Below, one piece after another: positions 25,757-33,874 of a stretch of DNA of 64,000 bases (position 1 is its first letter; each line of letters opens with the position of its first letter). The stretch covers positions 62,001 to 126,000 of the forward strand of contig NZ_JBHIKW010000012.1 of NCBI RefSeq assembly GCF_042138895.1. The letters are read 5' to 3'. Origin of the DNA: Cedecea selenatireducens (GTDB lineage: Bacteria; Pseudomonadota; Gammaproteobacteria; Enterobacterales; Enterobacteriaceae). Position numbers and translations under genes: made by a program. Below the pieces are notes generated by a model. That model saw only the letters and a program-made list of their open reading frames with translations. It did no database searches and was not told where the DNA came from.

Positions 25757-26269
25757 TTAAAGACTCCTGCCCAGAATATGTATGGTGCTGGTTTGCGTGG
25801 CGCTGGAAAACGTTTCGCTGGTTAAGTGGCGCATACCCTGGGCCTGGTAAAACCGCCTTGCGCCGAGGTTCCCCTCCAGCACTTCCAGCCAGAGGTAACT
25901 CTGCTCTCGTTTCTGCGCCAGCTGCAGCACTTCTTCGAACAGCAGCCTGCCGTAGTTTTTACCCGTCTCGCCGGGCGCCAGGTAGAGCTTGTTAAGCAAA
26001 GCGCCGGCAAAAGAATGCTCCGGTACCGGGCGGTTCCAGCTGATTTTGGTAAACCCGACCGGCTTTTCAGCCTCGGCAATAAACCAGCTGACCGTAGGAT
26101 CGGCCAGGCTTTCGGCCAGCGTATCCTGGGCGTATTCCTGCTCAATAAAGGCCTGAAGTTCCTCATCGGAAACCCAATACTGTTCAAAGTGATAGCGATA
26201 GCTGGTGCTACCCAGCGCCGCCAAAAGCGGGGCATCTTCAGGTTTTGCTCTGCGTATTTTCAAACTCAT
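25757..26269 (-). CDS. GNAT-family N-acetyltransferase
   Basis: 170 residues with a GNAT fold. The acetyl-CoA binding region reads LYLAPGETGKNYGRLLFEEVLQLA, followed by YLWLEVLEGNLGARRFYQAQGM, the usual motif A and B segments. The acceptor is unknown. It lies 2 bp upstream of the nuc-like gene and 4 bp downstream of a small membrane-protein gene, so the three may be one transcription unit. Confidence 0.85.
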   Translation of the reverse strand: MSLKIRRAKPEDAPLLAALGSTSYRYHFEQYWVSDEELQAFIEQEYAQDTLAESLADPTVSWFIAEAEKPVGFTKISWNRPVPEHSFAGALLNKLYLAPGETGKNYGRLLFEEVLQLAQKREQSYLWLEVLEGNLGARRFYQAQGMRHLTSETFSSATQTSTIHILGRSL

Positions 26270-26273
26270 GGCA

Positions 26274-26444
26274 TTAACTCACGGTGAAGGTTTCAGGCAA
26301 CTCATAACGGAACGGACAAACATATTGCTCCAGCCGCCGATAAAATGCAGCTTTATTTTCTTTATCCCTTCCACGACAGGTAGCCAGGTACGCCATGAAA
26401 ATAAAAGCCAGTAAAATCAATGCCATTAACAACACCCAAAGCAT
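26274..26444 (-). CDS. Small single-pass membrane protein (56 aa), unrecognised
   Basis: A 57-codon frame from ATG at 26444 to TAA at 26274. Residues 2-20 are strongly hydrophobic (WVLLMALILLAFIFMAYLA), then a charged segment CRGRDKENKAAFYRRLEQY and a short tail. The stop is 4 bp from the GNAT start, which argues for co-expression. The ribosome site is poor: an AAGG lies about 20 bp upstream, so an internal ATG (codon 7) could be the true start. I do not recognise a family. Confidence 0.55.
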   Translation of the reverse strand: MLWVLLMALILLAFIFMAYLATCRGRDKENKAAFYRRLEQYVCPFRYELPETFTVS

Positions 26445-26859
26445 CAATATATTAAATTAACCTTAAGAATTTATTTTATTTACCACTATTTAAAATATTA
26501 CTCAAAAACATCACTCATAAATAAACAATTAAGTTCCTCCGCCGGTGAAAAAAGTTATTTCTCTCATCTTTGCTTATCCGCCGGGCATTGATTGTCTTTA
26601 TCATAAATCGATACAGGAGAGATCGACAACCTGACATAAACGACCGTGAAAATCCCCACAGCCTGACCAGATTTATGTTGACATAACGCCGCTAATTATT
26701 ATTACCCCGCTACGTTCATTGTACATACCGTTACACAGCAACGCTCATCATCGGGGGGATGCCTGGTATATAGTGCTGCGGTACACAGGGATGGTTTGTT
26801 GTGTTGATAAAAAATAACAAATTTTAAACAAACGGTAGTCATGTAACCTTACATTAATA
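26445..26859. promoter_or_regulatory. AT-rich divergent intergenic region before the dlt operon
   Basis: 415 bp with no convincing gene. It is AT-rich, unlike both flanks, and lies between divergent units (small membrane protein leftward, dlt operon rightward), so it should hold both promoters. I could not identify a specific regulator site such as a PhoP box. Confidence 0.5.
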
Positions 26860-27999
26860 ATGAACATCAAAAATACACTCTGCCTGCATATCCTGATGGC
26901 GCTTCTTGCCGTCTTGCTCCTTTGCGTTCCCGCCCTGGTGACGAGCTTCTCCACGCCGCTAACATTCCAGCCGTTGATTAAATCAATGGAGGGCACGCCG
27001 AAAGAACAAAAAGAGAAAATAGCGACGATTTCCCATGCATTACAAGGCAATGCGCTATTTTTCCTCGGGGCCTCCGAAGTGTCGACCTCGGAAGATGAAC
27101 ATTACGCGGTATATAATTACTTTAATAAGCAATTACATCAGCCGGTGGTGGCCTACGGGGATAGTTATGTGGATAACATCACTCAGTTCCTGCTGCTTTC
27201 GCGTTTTAAAAATGACCTTAACGCAAACAGTAAAGTGGTTCTGTTGTTTGCCCCGGACAGTTTTTATTTTGACACAATTCCTCCAGCCATTTTTGCCGAT
27301 CATTTCCCGGCCGCTATTTTTAATCCCCTGATGGAGGATGAAAAAGCCCGTCCTTACCTCGTCAATTATTTACATCACATTGATAGAGAGGACATTAGCC
27401 ATTTAACCTTTGGCGAAATGAAAATATATGGCTGGCATCCGCAAATTATTTGGCAGGAAGTTAATTATGAGTTTGCTAACTTCTGCACGATGGTCAAAAA
27501 CCACTGGCTGGCGCTGCTGCGTATTGTGCCTGAGACGCACCGCCCCTGGCCGCAATCGGCTAAAAGCTACGTGGCTCCCGATTGGAACCAGCAGCTGGCT
27601 CACGCCCGTGAGTTAAACCTGGTCCGCCAGGAAAGCGCCGCGACGTTGTGGATGGACAAAAGCGTTTATGACGACGAGAAAGCGGCGGAAGAGTGGTATG
27701 AAACGCCGGTGGTAAACAGCCAGATGGAAGCCTTCAAGGCCACCATCGAGTTGCTGAAGTCGCGCCATGCCCAGTTTGTGGTGATTGTTGACCCGCTTAA
27801 CCCCTGGGCGCTGAAAAACCCCCAAAAATTCCAGCCCGTCGACCGCCAGATCAGGGCATATCTCGAGCAAAACCAGGTGCGCTATTTCGATATGTACGCC
27901 CAGCCTTACCAAAACGGCTGGAACTGGGACCGCCTGCATCCGACCGAGCTGGCGTGGGTCGCCATGGACCGCTTTATTGCTGAGAGCTTCGCACGATGA
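26860..27999 (+). CDS. dltD: DltD-like protein, D-alanyl transfer to envelope polymer
   Basis: 379 residues. An N-terminal membrane anchor (about 9-30) precedes an SGNH-hydrolase-like extracytoplasmic domain. The nucleophile motif is LGASEVS and the C-terminal catalytic pair lies in DRLHPTELAWV (DxxH). In Gram-positives DltD is the final enzyme that hands D-alanine to teichoic acids. It is first in a five-gene operon with DltX-, DltB-, DltA- and DltC-like proteins. The acceptor in a Gram-negative cell is unknown. Confidence 0.88.
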   Translation: MNIKNTLCLHILMALLAVLLLCVPALVTSFSTPLTFQPLIKSMEGTPKEQKEKIATISHALQGNALFFLGASEVSTSEDEHYAVYNYFNKQLHQPVVAYGDSYVDNITQFLLLSRFKNDLNANSKVVLLFAPDSFYFDTIPPAIFADHFPAAIFNPLMEDEKARPYLVNYLHHIDREDISHLTFGEMKIYGWHPQIIWQEVNYEFANFCTMVKNHWLALLRIVPETHRPWPQSAKSYVAPDWNQQLAHARELNLVRQESAATLWMDKSVYDDEKAAEEWYETPVVNSQMEAFKATIELLKSRHAQFVVIVDPLNPWALKNPQKFQPVDRQIRAYLEQNQVRYFDMYAQPYQNGWNWDRLHPTELAWVAMDRFIAESFAR

Positions 28000-28115
28000 A
28001 AACCGCCGTTCGCCTGTTTGTACTTTACCTGCTGCTGGCGGTGACCATTATTGCGTGGTCGTCCGTGGACGACAGCATGAATATCAAAGTGCACTTTGAA
28101 TACCAAAAATTCTGA
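27996..28115 (+). CDS. dltX: DltX-like membrane microprotein (39 aa)
   Basis: A 39-residue frame whose ATG overlaps the dltD stop (ATGA) and whose stop lies 7 bp before dltB. It has one membrane helix (about residues 6-20) and ends in HFEYQKF. The ending fits the FxYxxF tail of Gram-positive DltX, whose tyrosine has been reported to carry the D-alanyl group between DltB and DltD. Size, position, topology and tail all agree with DltX, although its place between D and B rather than before A differs from the Firmicute order. Confidence 0.82.
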   Translation: MKTAVRLFVLYLLLAVTIIAWSSVDDSMNIKVHFEYQKF

Positions 28116-28122
28116 AGGATGA

Positions 28123-29244
28123 ATGATGTATAGCTCCGGGACATTTTTTTTCTTTCTGTTTTCATCGGCGCTGCTGTTTGCGCTGGTTAACCGCATATTG
28201 CATTACCGGCTAACCTACCTGGCGGCTTTTTCCGTCATCGCCGCGCTGGCTTGGGGATATATTTTCCAGGGCGACTATCTTGTTCCGGGAGCGGTATTCT
28301 TTGCGTTTTATCTTCTCGTCACCTTCAAAGAGAAAGGCTGGCTAAAGACATGGCAGGCGGTCAGCCTGACCCTGCTGCCGCTGTTTTTAGTAAAACTCCA
28401 CCTGAATAACCACTGGGGCATGATTGGCCTGTCGTTTATGACGTTCCGCGCCATTGACGTGCTGCTCTACCGCAGCAAAAAGGACGGCCGCAACTTTTTG
28501 CATTACTTCTGCTATCTGTTTATGCCGTTTGCGATCCTCGCGGGCCCGATGTACCGCTGGAGAACCTGGGTTAACGATATCAACCAGCCGGTGTTCAGGC
28601 TTGAGCGCGCACAGTTTCTGCTGGCCGTGGAGCAAATCGTCACCGGCATTGTGCAGAAGTTCTTATTCGCGATGCTTCTCGACAATCTGGTGATTGAGTC
28701 CTGGAGCCACCGGCCGTTTACCTTCACCGTCGGCGTGGTGATGTCGCTGGCCTACAGCGCCTACCTCTATTTTGATTTTGCGGGCTACAGCAATATGGCG
28801 ATCGGCGCCGGGCGTCTGTTTGGCCTGAACATTCCGACCAACTTCAATATGCCGATTCTGGCTAAAAACCCACAGGACTTCTGGCGTCGCTTCCACATCA
28901 GCCTGTCTGAATGGCTGCGCGATGTGGTCTTTATGCCGATTTACATGAATCTGATGAAGCTCGATTTCTTCCGTCAAAACAAAACTCTGGCACAGAACGT
29001 GGGCATTTTCTGCACGCTCTTTTGCATGGGGGCATGGAACGGGCTTGAACGGCACTATGTCATCAGCGGCGCGCTGTTCGGCGCCATTTCCGTCGCGCAT
29101 AACATGCTGCTGTGGTCAGCCAAAAGCAGCCCTGCTTTGAGCAACGGGTTACGCCATCCGGTTATCGCGTTTTTAGGACGAATTCTGACGCTGGCAAGCG
29201 CCGCGGCCTCCCTCTACATCTTTAGTGGAATGTCACCTCTATGA
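28123..29244 (+). CDS. dltB: DltB-like MBOAT O-acyltransferase
   Basis: 373 residues, about ten membrane helices. Family landmarks are FDFAGYSNMAIGAGRLFG, IPTNFNMPILAKNPQDFWRRFHISLSEWLRD (split here around F253-H258), and a C-terminal MGAWNGLERHY. DltB carries aminoacyl groups from carrier protein DltC across the membrane. The position that reads WHG in the DltB/AlgI proteins I know reads WNG here (Asn306), with a histidine five residues later (H311). Two ATGs in tandem (28123, 28126) follow an aagga; either may be used. The end overlaps dltA by four bases. Confidence 0.9.
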   Translation: MMYSSGTFFFFLFSSALLFALVNRILHYRLTYLAAFSVIAALAWGYIFQGDYLVPGAVFFAFYLLVTFKEKGWLKTWQAVSLTLLPLFLVKLHLNNHWGMIGLSFMTFRAIDVLLYRSKKDGRNFLHYFCYLFMPFAILAGPMYRWRTWVNDINQPVFRLERAQFLLAVEQIVTGIVQKFLFAMLLDNLVIESWSHRPFTFTVGVVMSLAYSAYLYFDFAGYSNMAIGAGRLFGLNIPTNFNMPILAKNPQDFWRRFHISLSEWLRDVVFMPIYMNLMKLDFFRQNKTLAQNVGIFCTLFCMGAWNGLERHYVISGALFGAISVAHNMLLWSAKSSPALSNGLRHPVIAFLGRILTLASAAASLYIFSGMSPL

Positions 29245-30674
29245 ACCTTCACCCCGAGCTTCATGAACTGCAGGATTTTCTGCGAGCGGCATTACTCGAT
29301 CCCGCTCGCCCACACCAGTTAGCCATCAGCGGCAGCGATAGCGCCCTGACCTGGCAGCAGCTTTCTAGCGCCGCAGCCGACTGGGCGCAGCGTTACGCGC
29401 AGCACCAGCAGCCGGCGGGCACGCCGGTAGTTTTGTACGGGCATCAGCAGGCCGAGTTTGCGGTGGCTATCTATAGCTGCCTGCTGCACAACATCCCGTA
29501 CATTCCGGTGGACTGCATCTACCCGCAGGAGCGTCTGAAAGAGATCTGCCAGCTTGCCAGCGCTCCTTACTATTACGATGTGGTAACGAAGCAGTTTGTG
29601 GCGACCGGAGAAGCGGGCAGCGTGCTGGCCGAACCAGATTTGGCCTACATCATGTTTACTTCAGGCAGCACCGGGAAACCGAAGGGCGTGCAGATTGGCC
29701 GCGAGAGCCTGTGGCACTTTATGCAGTGGGTGCGCCAGGACTTTGCGCTGCCGGACGTGCCGGTGCTGATGAACCACGCGGTATTCAGCTTCGACCTTTC
29801 CCTTATCCCGCTGCTGGCAAACCTCGCCACCGGCGGGCACATCGTGCTGAATGCGAAAGAGGACATCGCCGCTGAGAACTGGCTTGAACGCCTGAAAACC
29901 AACGGCGTATCGGCCTGGGTTTCCACGCCATCTTTTGCCTACCAGAAACTGCTTTCCCCGCAGTTTAACGGCGACTATTTACCCGAGCTGAGCGTGTTTG
30001 TATTCATCGGCGAAGTATTAAATAAGGCGCTGGTAAAACAGCTGCGCCGCCGCTTCCCGCAGGCCAAAATCCTGAATTCCTATGGCCCGACGGAGGCGAC
30101 CATCGCCACCACGGTGATTGAAATTACCGACGAGATCCTGCACAGCGAAAACGACGTGCTGCCGGTGGGCACCATGATGCCGGAGTCGAGGATGGAAATT
30201 ACCCCGGAAGGTGAGCTGATCATCTGGGGGAAAAACGTCATGCGCGGTTACCTCGGGCTGCCGCAGGAAAACGCGGCGAAATTGCTGTACCGCGAAACTG
30301 AGCAGTACCGGGGCTACCGGACCGGCGATCTCGGCTACGAAGACGGGCTGCTTTACTGCCAGGGCCGCAACGACAGCCAGATCAAGCTGAACGGCTACCG
30401 CATTGAGATCAACGAGATTGAAAACCGCCTGCTGGCGATGTCCGGCATTAGCGAGGCCGTGGTGCTGCCGCTGATGAAGTCCGGCGGCGGCGTGCTGCGT
30501 ATTGCGGCGTTTTGCGTCACCGGCCTGGCGCCGGAAGCCATCAAAACGTCGCTGTCGAAGGTGATCCCGCCTTATATGGTGCCTTCACAAATCATTATTA
30601 AAGACGCTTTGCCGCTGAACCCTAACGGCAAAATCGACCGCAAGCTGCTGGACACCCAGGCTCGCACGAATTAA
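29241..30674 (+). CDS. dltA: DltA-like D-alanine:carrier-protein ligase
   Basis: 477 residues, an ANL-superfamily adenylating enzyme. Core motifs in order are FTSGSTGKPKGVQIG (P-loop A3), NSYGPTEATIATT (A5), YRTGDLGYEDGLLYCQGR (A7), DSQIKLNGYRIEINEIE (A8) and the lysine loop NGKIDRKLLD (A10). The length is that of DltA. It activates an amino acid, by family D-alanine, and loads it on DltC. Substrate preference cannot be confirmed by eye. Its start overlaps the dltB stop. Confidence 0.9.
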   Translation: MNLHPELHELQDFLRAALLDPARPHQLAISGSDSALTWQQLSSAAADWAQRYAQHQQPAGTPVVLYGHQQAEFAVAIYSCLLHNIPYIPVDCIYPQERLKEICQLASAPYYYDVVTKQFVATGEAGSVLAEPDLAYIMFTSGSTGKPKGVQIGRESLWHFMQWVRQDFALPDVPVLMNHAVFSFDLSLIPLLANLATGGHIVLNAKEDIAAENWLERLKTNGVSAWVSTPSFAYQKLLSPQFNGDYLPELSVFVFIGEVLNKALVKQLRRRFPQAKILNSYGPTEATIATTVIEITDEILHSENDVLPVGTMMPESRMEITPEGELIIWGKNVMRGYLGLPQENAAKLLYRETEQYRGYRTGDLGYEDGLLYCQGRNDSQIKLNGYRIEINEIENRLLAMSGISEAVVLPLMKSGGGVLRIAAFCVTGLAPEAIKTSLSKVIPPYMVPSQIIIKDALPLNPNGKIDRKLLDTQARTN

Positions 30675-30691
30675 TGACTCAGGAAACAAAG

Positions 30692-30913
30692 ATGGAACAA
30701 GAAATTCTCGCCCTGTTTGAAAAAGTGTTGTCCCGCAAAGTGGGCTTTAACGATGAGCTGATTGAGTCCGATATTCTCGACTCTATTCTGGCGGTGGATC
30801 TGGTACTGGAAGTGCAGGACGTGTACGGCTGCACCATTCCACCAACTGAAGTGGCGAACGTGCTGAAAACCCCGGCGACGCTTGCCGGCTATATTGAAGA
30901 AAACCGCGGCTAA
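30692..30913 (+). CDS. dltC: DltC-like acyl carrier protein
   Basis: 73 residues from the ATG at 30692, preferred because aggaa lies 8 bases upstream; an overlapping ATG at 30674 would add six residues. The phosphopantetheine serine is in SDILDSILAVDLVLEVQ. The acidic, four-helix pattern is that of a carrier protein. It receives the activated amino acid from DltA and presents it to DltB, and it ends the operon. Confidence 0.9.
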   Translation: MEQEILALFEKVLSRKVGFNDELIESDILDSILAVDLVLEVQDVYGCTIPPTEVANVLKTPATLAGYIEENRG

Positions 30914-30935
30914 GCGTTTCTTGCGGCAGATTGGA

Positions 30936-30970
30936 AGCCCCCGGGAGTTACTGCCTCCGGGGGCTTTTTA
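30936..30970 (+). terminator. Rho-independent terminator after dltC
   Basis: A stem of at least 9 bp (AGCCCCCGG/CCGGGGGCT) with a run of T residues directly after it, 22 bp downstream of the dltC stop. It marks the end of the dlt operon. Confidence 0.88.
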
Positions 30971-31000
30971 TTTCAAACGGACTTTATCAGCCTGAAAGAA

Positions 31001-31528
31001 TTACTTTTTCAGATACAACGCGGCGTTAAACTGTGGCTGCTGTTCCTTCAGGAAGGCGTCAACAGATTCAGTGGATTTTCCATACAGATGGGTGCCTACC
31101 GGTAAATCGACCATTTTAGTCCCCAGCACCAGGGTAAATACCGGCTGATATTCGCTGCGGTATCTTACTGCGGTGGTGATTTCTAATTTTGCTGCTTTAG
31201 TCAGCGTCAGGCTTTCTGCCGTTGTTTTCTCGTCTTCTTTGCGGCCTTTATTGATTAAATTCGCCAGCTCGGTGAGCTTGTCTTTAAAGGCGACTTTATA
31301 ATCATCCGCATTAGCCTGTTCCAAAAACTCCTGATTCGAGACGTTGTCATCAAAGATCATTTTCACCGAGACAACTTTATGCTCATCGTAGATGTTACCC
31401 AGCTTAACGGAACCGCCGGTGACGGAGATAATATTTTCATTCTTGAATAAAACCGGGCCGGAACTAATTAAGGATGAAACAATAAGGGCAACACCCACGA
31501 TGGCGCTGCCAGCAATCACTGACTTCAT
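31001..31528 (-). CDS. Membrane-anchored protein of unknown function (175 aa)
   Basis: 175 residues with an uncleaved or weak signal-anchor at about 1-24, then a mixed alpha/beta extracytoplasmic domain rich in charged residues (about 75-110 is helical and lysine-rich). No cysteine-type lipoprotein box is seen. An aggga-type ribosome site precedes the ATG. I do not recognise the family. Convergent with the dlt operon and separated from it by a terminator. Confidence 0.6.
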   Translation of the reverse strand: MKSVIAGSAIVGVALIVSSLISSGPVLFKNENIISVTGGSVKLGNIYDEHKVVSVKMIFDDNVSNQEFLEQANADDYKVAFKDKLTELANLINKGRKEDEKTTAESLTLTKAAKLEITTAVRYRSEYQPVFTLVLGTKMVDLPVGTHLYGKSTESVDAFLKEQQPQFNAALYLKK

Positions 31529-31580
31529 TATAAATTCCCTGAGGTATTTTTGGTGCCAGGATTATAAAGCACCCGGGTTG

Positions 31581-32309
31581 TTATTTAATAGCCCCATTGA
31601 CTTTAACCAACTCAAGTTCGCCAAAGTGTGCTTGCCGGTGGCAGTTTGGGCATAACGCAATCGCATTCTCTACCGAGTCCTCCCCTCCTCTGGAAAGCCA
31701 TTCAATGTGATGCACCTCCAGATAAGGTGTTCCATCGGCCTTCTTAAACGGTGCTTCGCGTTTGCAGCCCTGGCATGTCCCATTTGCTCTGAACAATGTT
31801 TCAGCCACAACGTATGGATTACGCTTGAATGCACGGCTGGTCACTTCTATAACTTCAGGACTTTTACTTTCTGCCGCTAAAATCTGCCTGCGCTGGGCCG
31901 GCGTTAGCCTAGATGCCCGATCTACGGCCTCTTCAAATTCAGACTTTACTTCCCGGAAGCACCATTTTCCCTGAAGATCCTCGTATAGCTCCCACACGCC
32001 ATGTATTGCCGGGTTATAAATTTCGAAAATGTTGCCTCTTTTGAAGAGCCGATCGTATTGGTGATGGCGATGTGTTACATCGTCAGTGCGCCGGGCCGTT
32101 TTATTGAAACTCCAATAGCTGCGGTTGCAGTTAACGGTGTTAACGATAAGGTTTGCATTAGTGTTATCTTTATAATTCGGGAATTTATTTCTTAGATATT
32201 CATCAACCTGAGACACGGTAGCCCCCCCCATCATTTCCACGACCTTGACGGTGGTTGATCTTATAGGAAGATCGCCGTATTTAAATTTACGACCAGATTT
32301 ATTAGCCAC
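31581..32309 (-). CDS. HNH endonuclease
   Basis: 242 residues starting at a GTG preceded by aggga(g). The C-terminal third is a zinc-bound HNH nuclease of the McrA/5-methylcytosine-type layout: CQGC, then LEVHHIEWLSRGGEDSVENAIALCPNCHRQAHFGEL-type sequence with the catalytic HH pair and the second CxxC. The N-terminal half has no domain I recognise and may bind DNA or a partner. Solitary HNH genes of this kind are common in defence and restriction contexts. A 15-bp palindrome lies just upstream. Confidence 0.88.
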   Translation of the reverse strand: MANKSGRKFKYGDLPIRSTTVKVVEMMGGATVSQVDEYLRNKFPNYKDNTNANLIVNTVNCNRSYWSFNKTARRTDDVTHRHHQYDRLFKRGNIFEIYNPAIHGVWELYEDLQGKWCFREVKSEFEEAVDRASRLTPAQRRQILAAESKSPEVIEVTSRAFKRNPYVVAETLFRANGTCQGCKREAPFKKADGTPYLEVHHIEWLSRGGEDSVENAIALCPNCHRQAHFGELELVKVNGAIK

Positions 32310-32321
32310 TTAAGCTCCCTT

Positions 32322-32336
32322 ATCTTAAATTAAGAT
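32322..32336. repeat. 15-bp palindrome upstream of the HNH gene
   Basis: ATCTTAAaTTAAGAT, two perfect 7-bp arms around one base, 13-27 bp upstream of the HNH start. It could be an operator for a small repressor; no such gene adjoins it. Confidence 0.5.
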
Positions 32337-32551
32337 TCATTCAATACTATCGAGAGTCTATATTTCGTACAACTACCAGATTTAATATTCCAAAGACGAA
32401 ACTTCTTTAAGAAACCTAAAAGCAAAAAGATAACAACGGCAAGTTGTAAAGATGGTTTCTCTGGCAGTTTTGTCTGCAAACATGAACCCACACACACTTT
32501 ATGGTTACCACCAGGAATAGTGTATGCCTCAGTAATCAAGAGGACATACTC

Positions 32552-32866
32552 ATGAAAAAGTTACTCATATGTTGCCTGTTCGGGAACACGGCCGGTTCTC
32601 TGGCGAAGAAAATGCAGAAAGTAGCGGACGAGGAAGGTTATAAGCTGCTGGTCAGCGCCGTAGGGCTGGATAACTTTGCCAGCGTCCAGCCTGCATTTGA
32701 TGGTTTTCTGGTTGCGCCGCACATTCAATACAAGCTCGATGAAATCAGGGCTACCGTCGGAGTACAACGACCGATTGCCGTGATAGAAAGCCTGCCCTAT
32801 GCGTCACTCGATGGCGACCAGGTACTCCGCTTTGTGCTTGCCACATTCCCGGAGATGGCCAGTTAG
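32552..32866 (+). CDS. Orphan PTS lactose/cellobiose-type IIB-like protein
   Basis: 104 residues from the ATG at 32552 with an agagga ribosome site. It has the IIB fold start MKKLLICCLFGNTAGSLAKKM, where Cys8 sits at the phosphocysteine position, then a second strand around DGFLVAPHIQYKLDEI. No IIA, IIC or sugar enzyme gene is nearby. It may be a remnant of a PTS locus or a stand-alone phospho-relay protein acting on a distant transporter. Confidence 0.7.
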   Translation: MKKLLICCLFGNTAGSLAKKMQKVADEEGYKLLVSAVGLDNFASVQPAFDGFLVAPHIQYKLDEIRATVGVQRPIAVIESLPYASLDGDQVLRFVLATFPEMAS

Positions 32867-32972
32867 GTTACTTACAGTTGAAAACACGAGATAAGAACGG
32901 GCTAAAGCCGTTGTATACGGCTTTACGCTTATTTCGCCAGGCCAGGAAAGAGTATGGGTGGGTGCGGTAATA

Positions 32973-33449
32973 TTACAGGGAAAAACCGCCATCTCCCACT
33001 TGCGCCAGGGCATACCATTTCACCAGCTCAGCCGTTCCCGGCTCGTTCTCGGCGGGTGCCCATGGGGCCATATCTTGCTCAGCTACAGGCTGGTACGCCC
33101 CATGTTTTACCTCAAAAATAACCCCACCTTTATCCAGCGACAACACCGCATGCCAGGTCCCAGCCTCCGTCTCCAGCACCTTGCAGTCTTCACCTAACAC
33201 AACGCGGTGGGTCACGTTGCCATTGTCATCAAAATTCAATACCAAAAAGCGCCCGCTAAGGGATGTCAGCAGCTCAAACGTATGCGGGTGGCGGTGAGGG
33301 CGAACATAGGTACCCGGCTCCATAGCAATAGCCAGGCGCTGAACAGGATCGCTCAATTCAGGATGGAGATTACGATGGGCACGTAAGCGAGGAGAGCTTG
33401 CGGCTTGCTCGCTTTGTTTTTGTAGATCGCTGAACGTAATTTGTTTCAT
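32973..33449 (-). CDS. WbuC-family cupin metalloprotein
   Basis: 158 residues. The cupin core has the metal motif RPHRHPHTFELLTSLSGR and a second motif around GTWHAVLSLDKGGVIFEVKHG. WbuC proteins are found in O-antigen clusters and elsewhere; their reaction is not established. No sugar-biosynthesis genes adjoin it. It is convergent with the IIB-like gene. Confidence 0.82.
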   Translation of the reverse strand: MKQITFSDLQKQSEQAASSPRLRAHRNLHPELSDPVQRLAIAMEPGTYVRPHRHPHTFELLTSLSGRFLVLNFDDNGNVTHRVVLGEDCKVLETEAGTWHAVLSLDKGGVIFEVKHGAYQPVAEQDMAPWAPAENEPGTAELVKWYALAQVGDGGFSL

Positions 33450-33613
33450 ATTAACCTTTGTGAATGTAGGTCGCTCACGGCAACCAGGACCCCGGATGTC
33501 GCAAGGTTTTATGCTATCTCAACCGACGATTAGCCACGGCTTTAGCAGTACAAACCTCTGCCCGGATTATAGACGCTGCGGCTGATGCCCCATAGCCCCA
33601 GAACGAGTCTATT

Positions 33614-33690
33614 TACAATGTCACGGGCGTTCCGATCGAGGCTTGCTTCAGAATGGCTATGCGCTGGTTGGCAGTAAAACGCTTTTTTAT
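33614..33690 (-). pseudogene. IS3-family orfA remnant
   Basis: On the minus strand the frame reads IKKRFTANQRIAILKQA before running into a stop. This resembles the first residues of IS3-family orfA proteins (compare RKIRFTEHQIIAVLKS in the intact IS at 43.6 kb). The original ATG has become ATA and the rest is lost, so it is an old IS scar. Confidence 0.6.
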
Positions 33691-33874
33691 GGGGTGTCCT
33701 TATGTAGCTGATGAGGACATTGGTCACATTGGGGTGTGTTAATTAATGGGGAGCTGGTCAGCGACTACCTGCAGGAGACTGATTATGTTATTGACCGCAA
33801 AAGCCACTAACTGACTTTTCGACTTAATCTCCTTAAGTTATGTGAAAAATTTGCCGATATGAAAACATGATCCT

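Noticed and set aside
31550..31570. Possible distal tRNA attachment site (tggtgcc followed by gattata)
   Set aside because: Only a 7-bp match to the thrW 3' end with poor continuation; weaker than the candidate at 40120.
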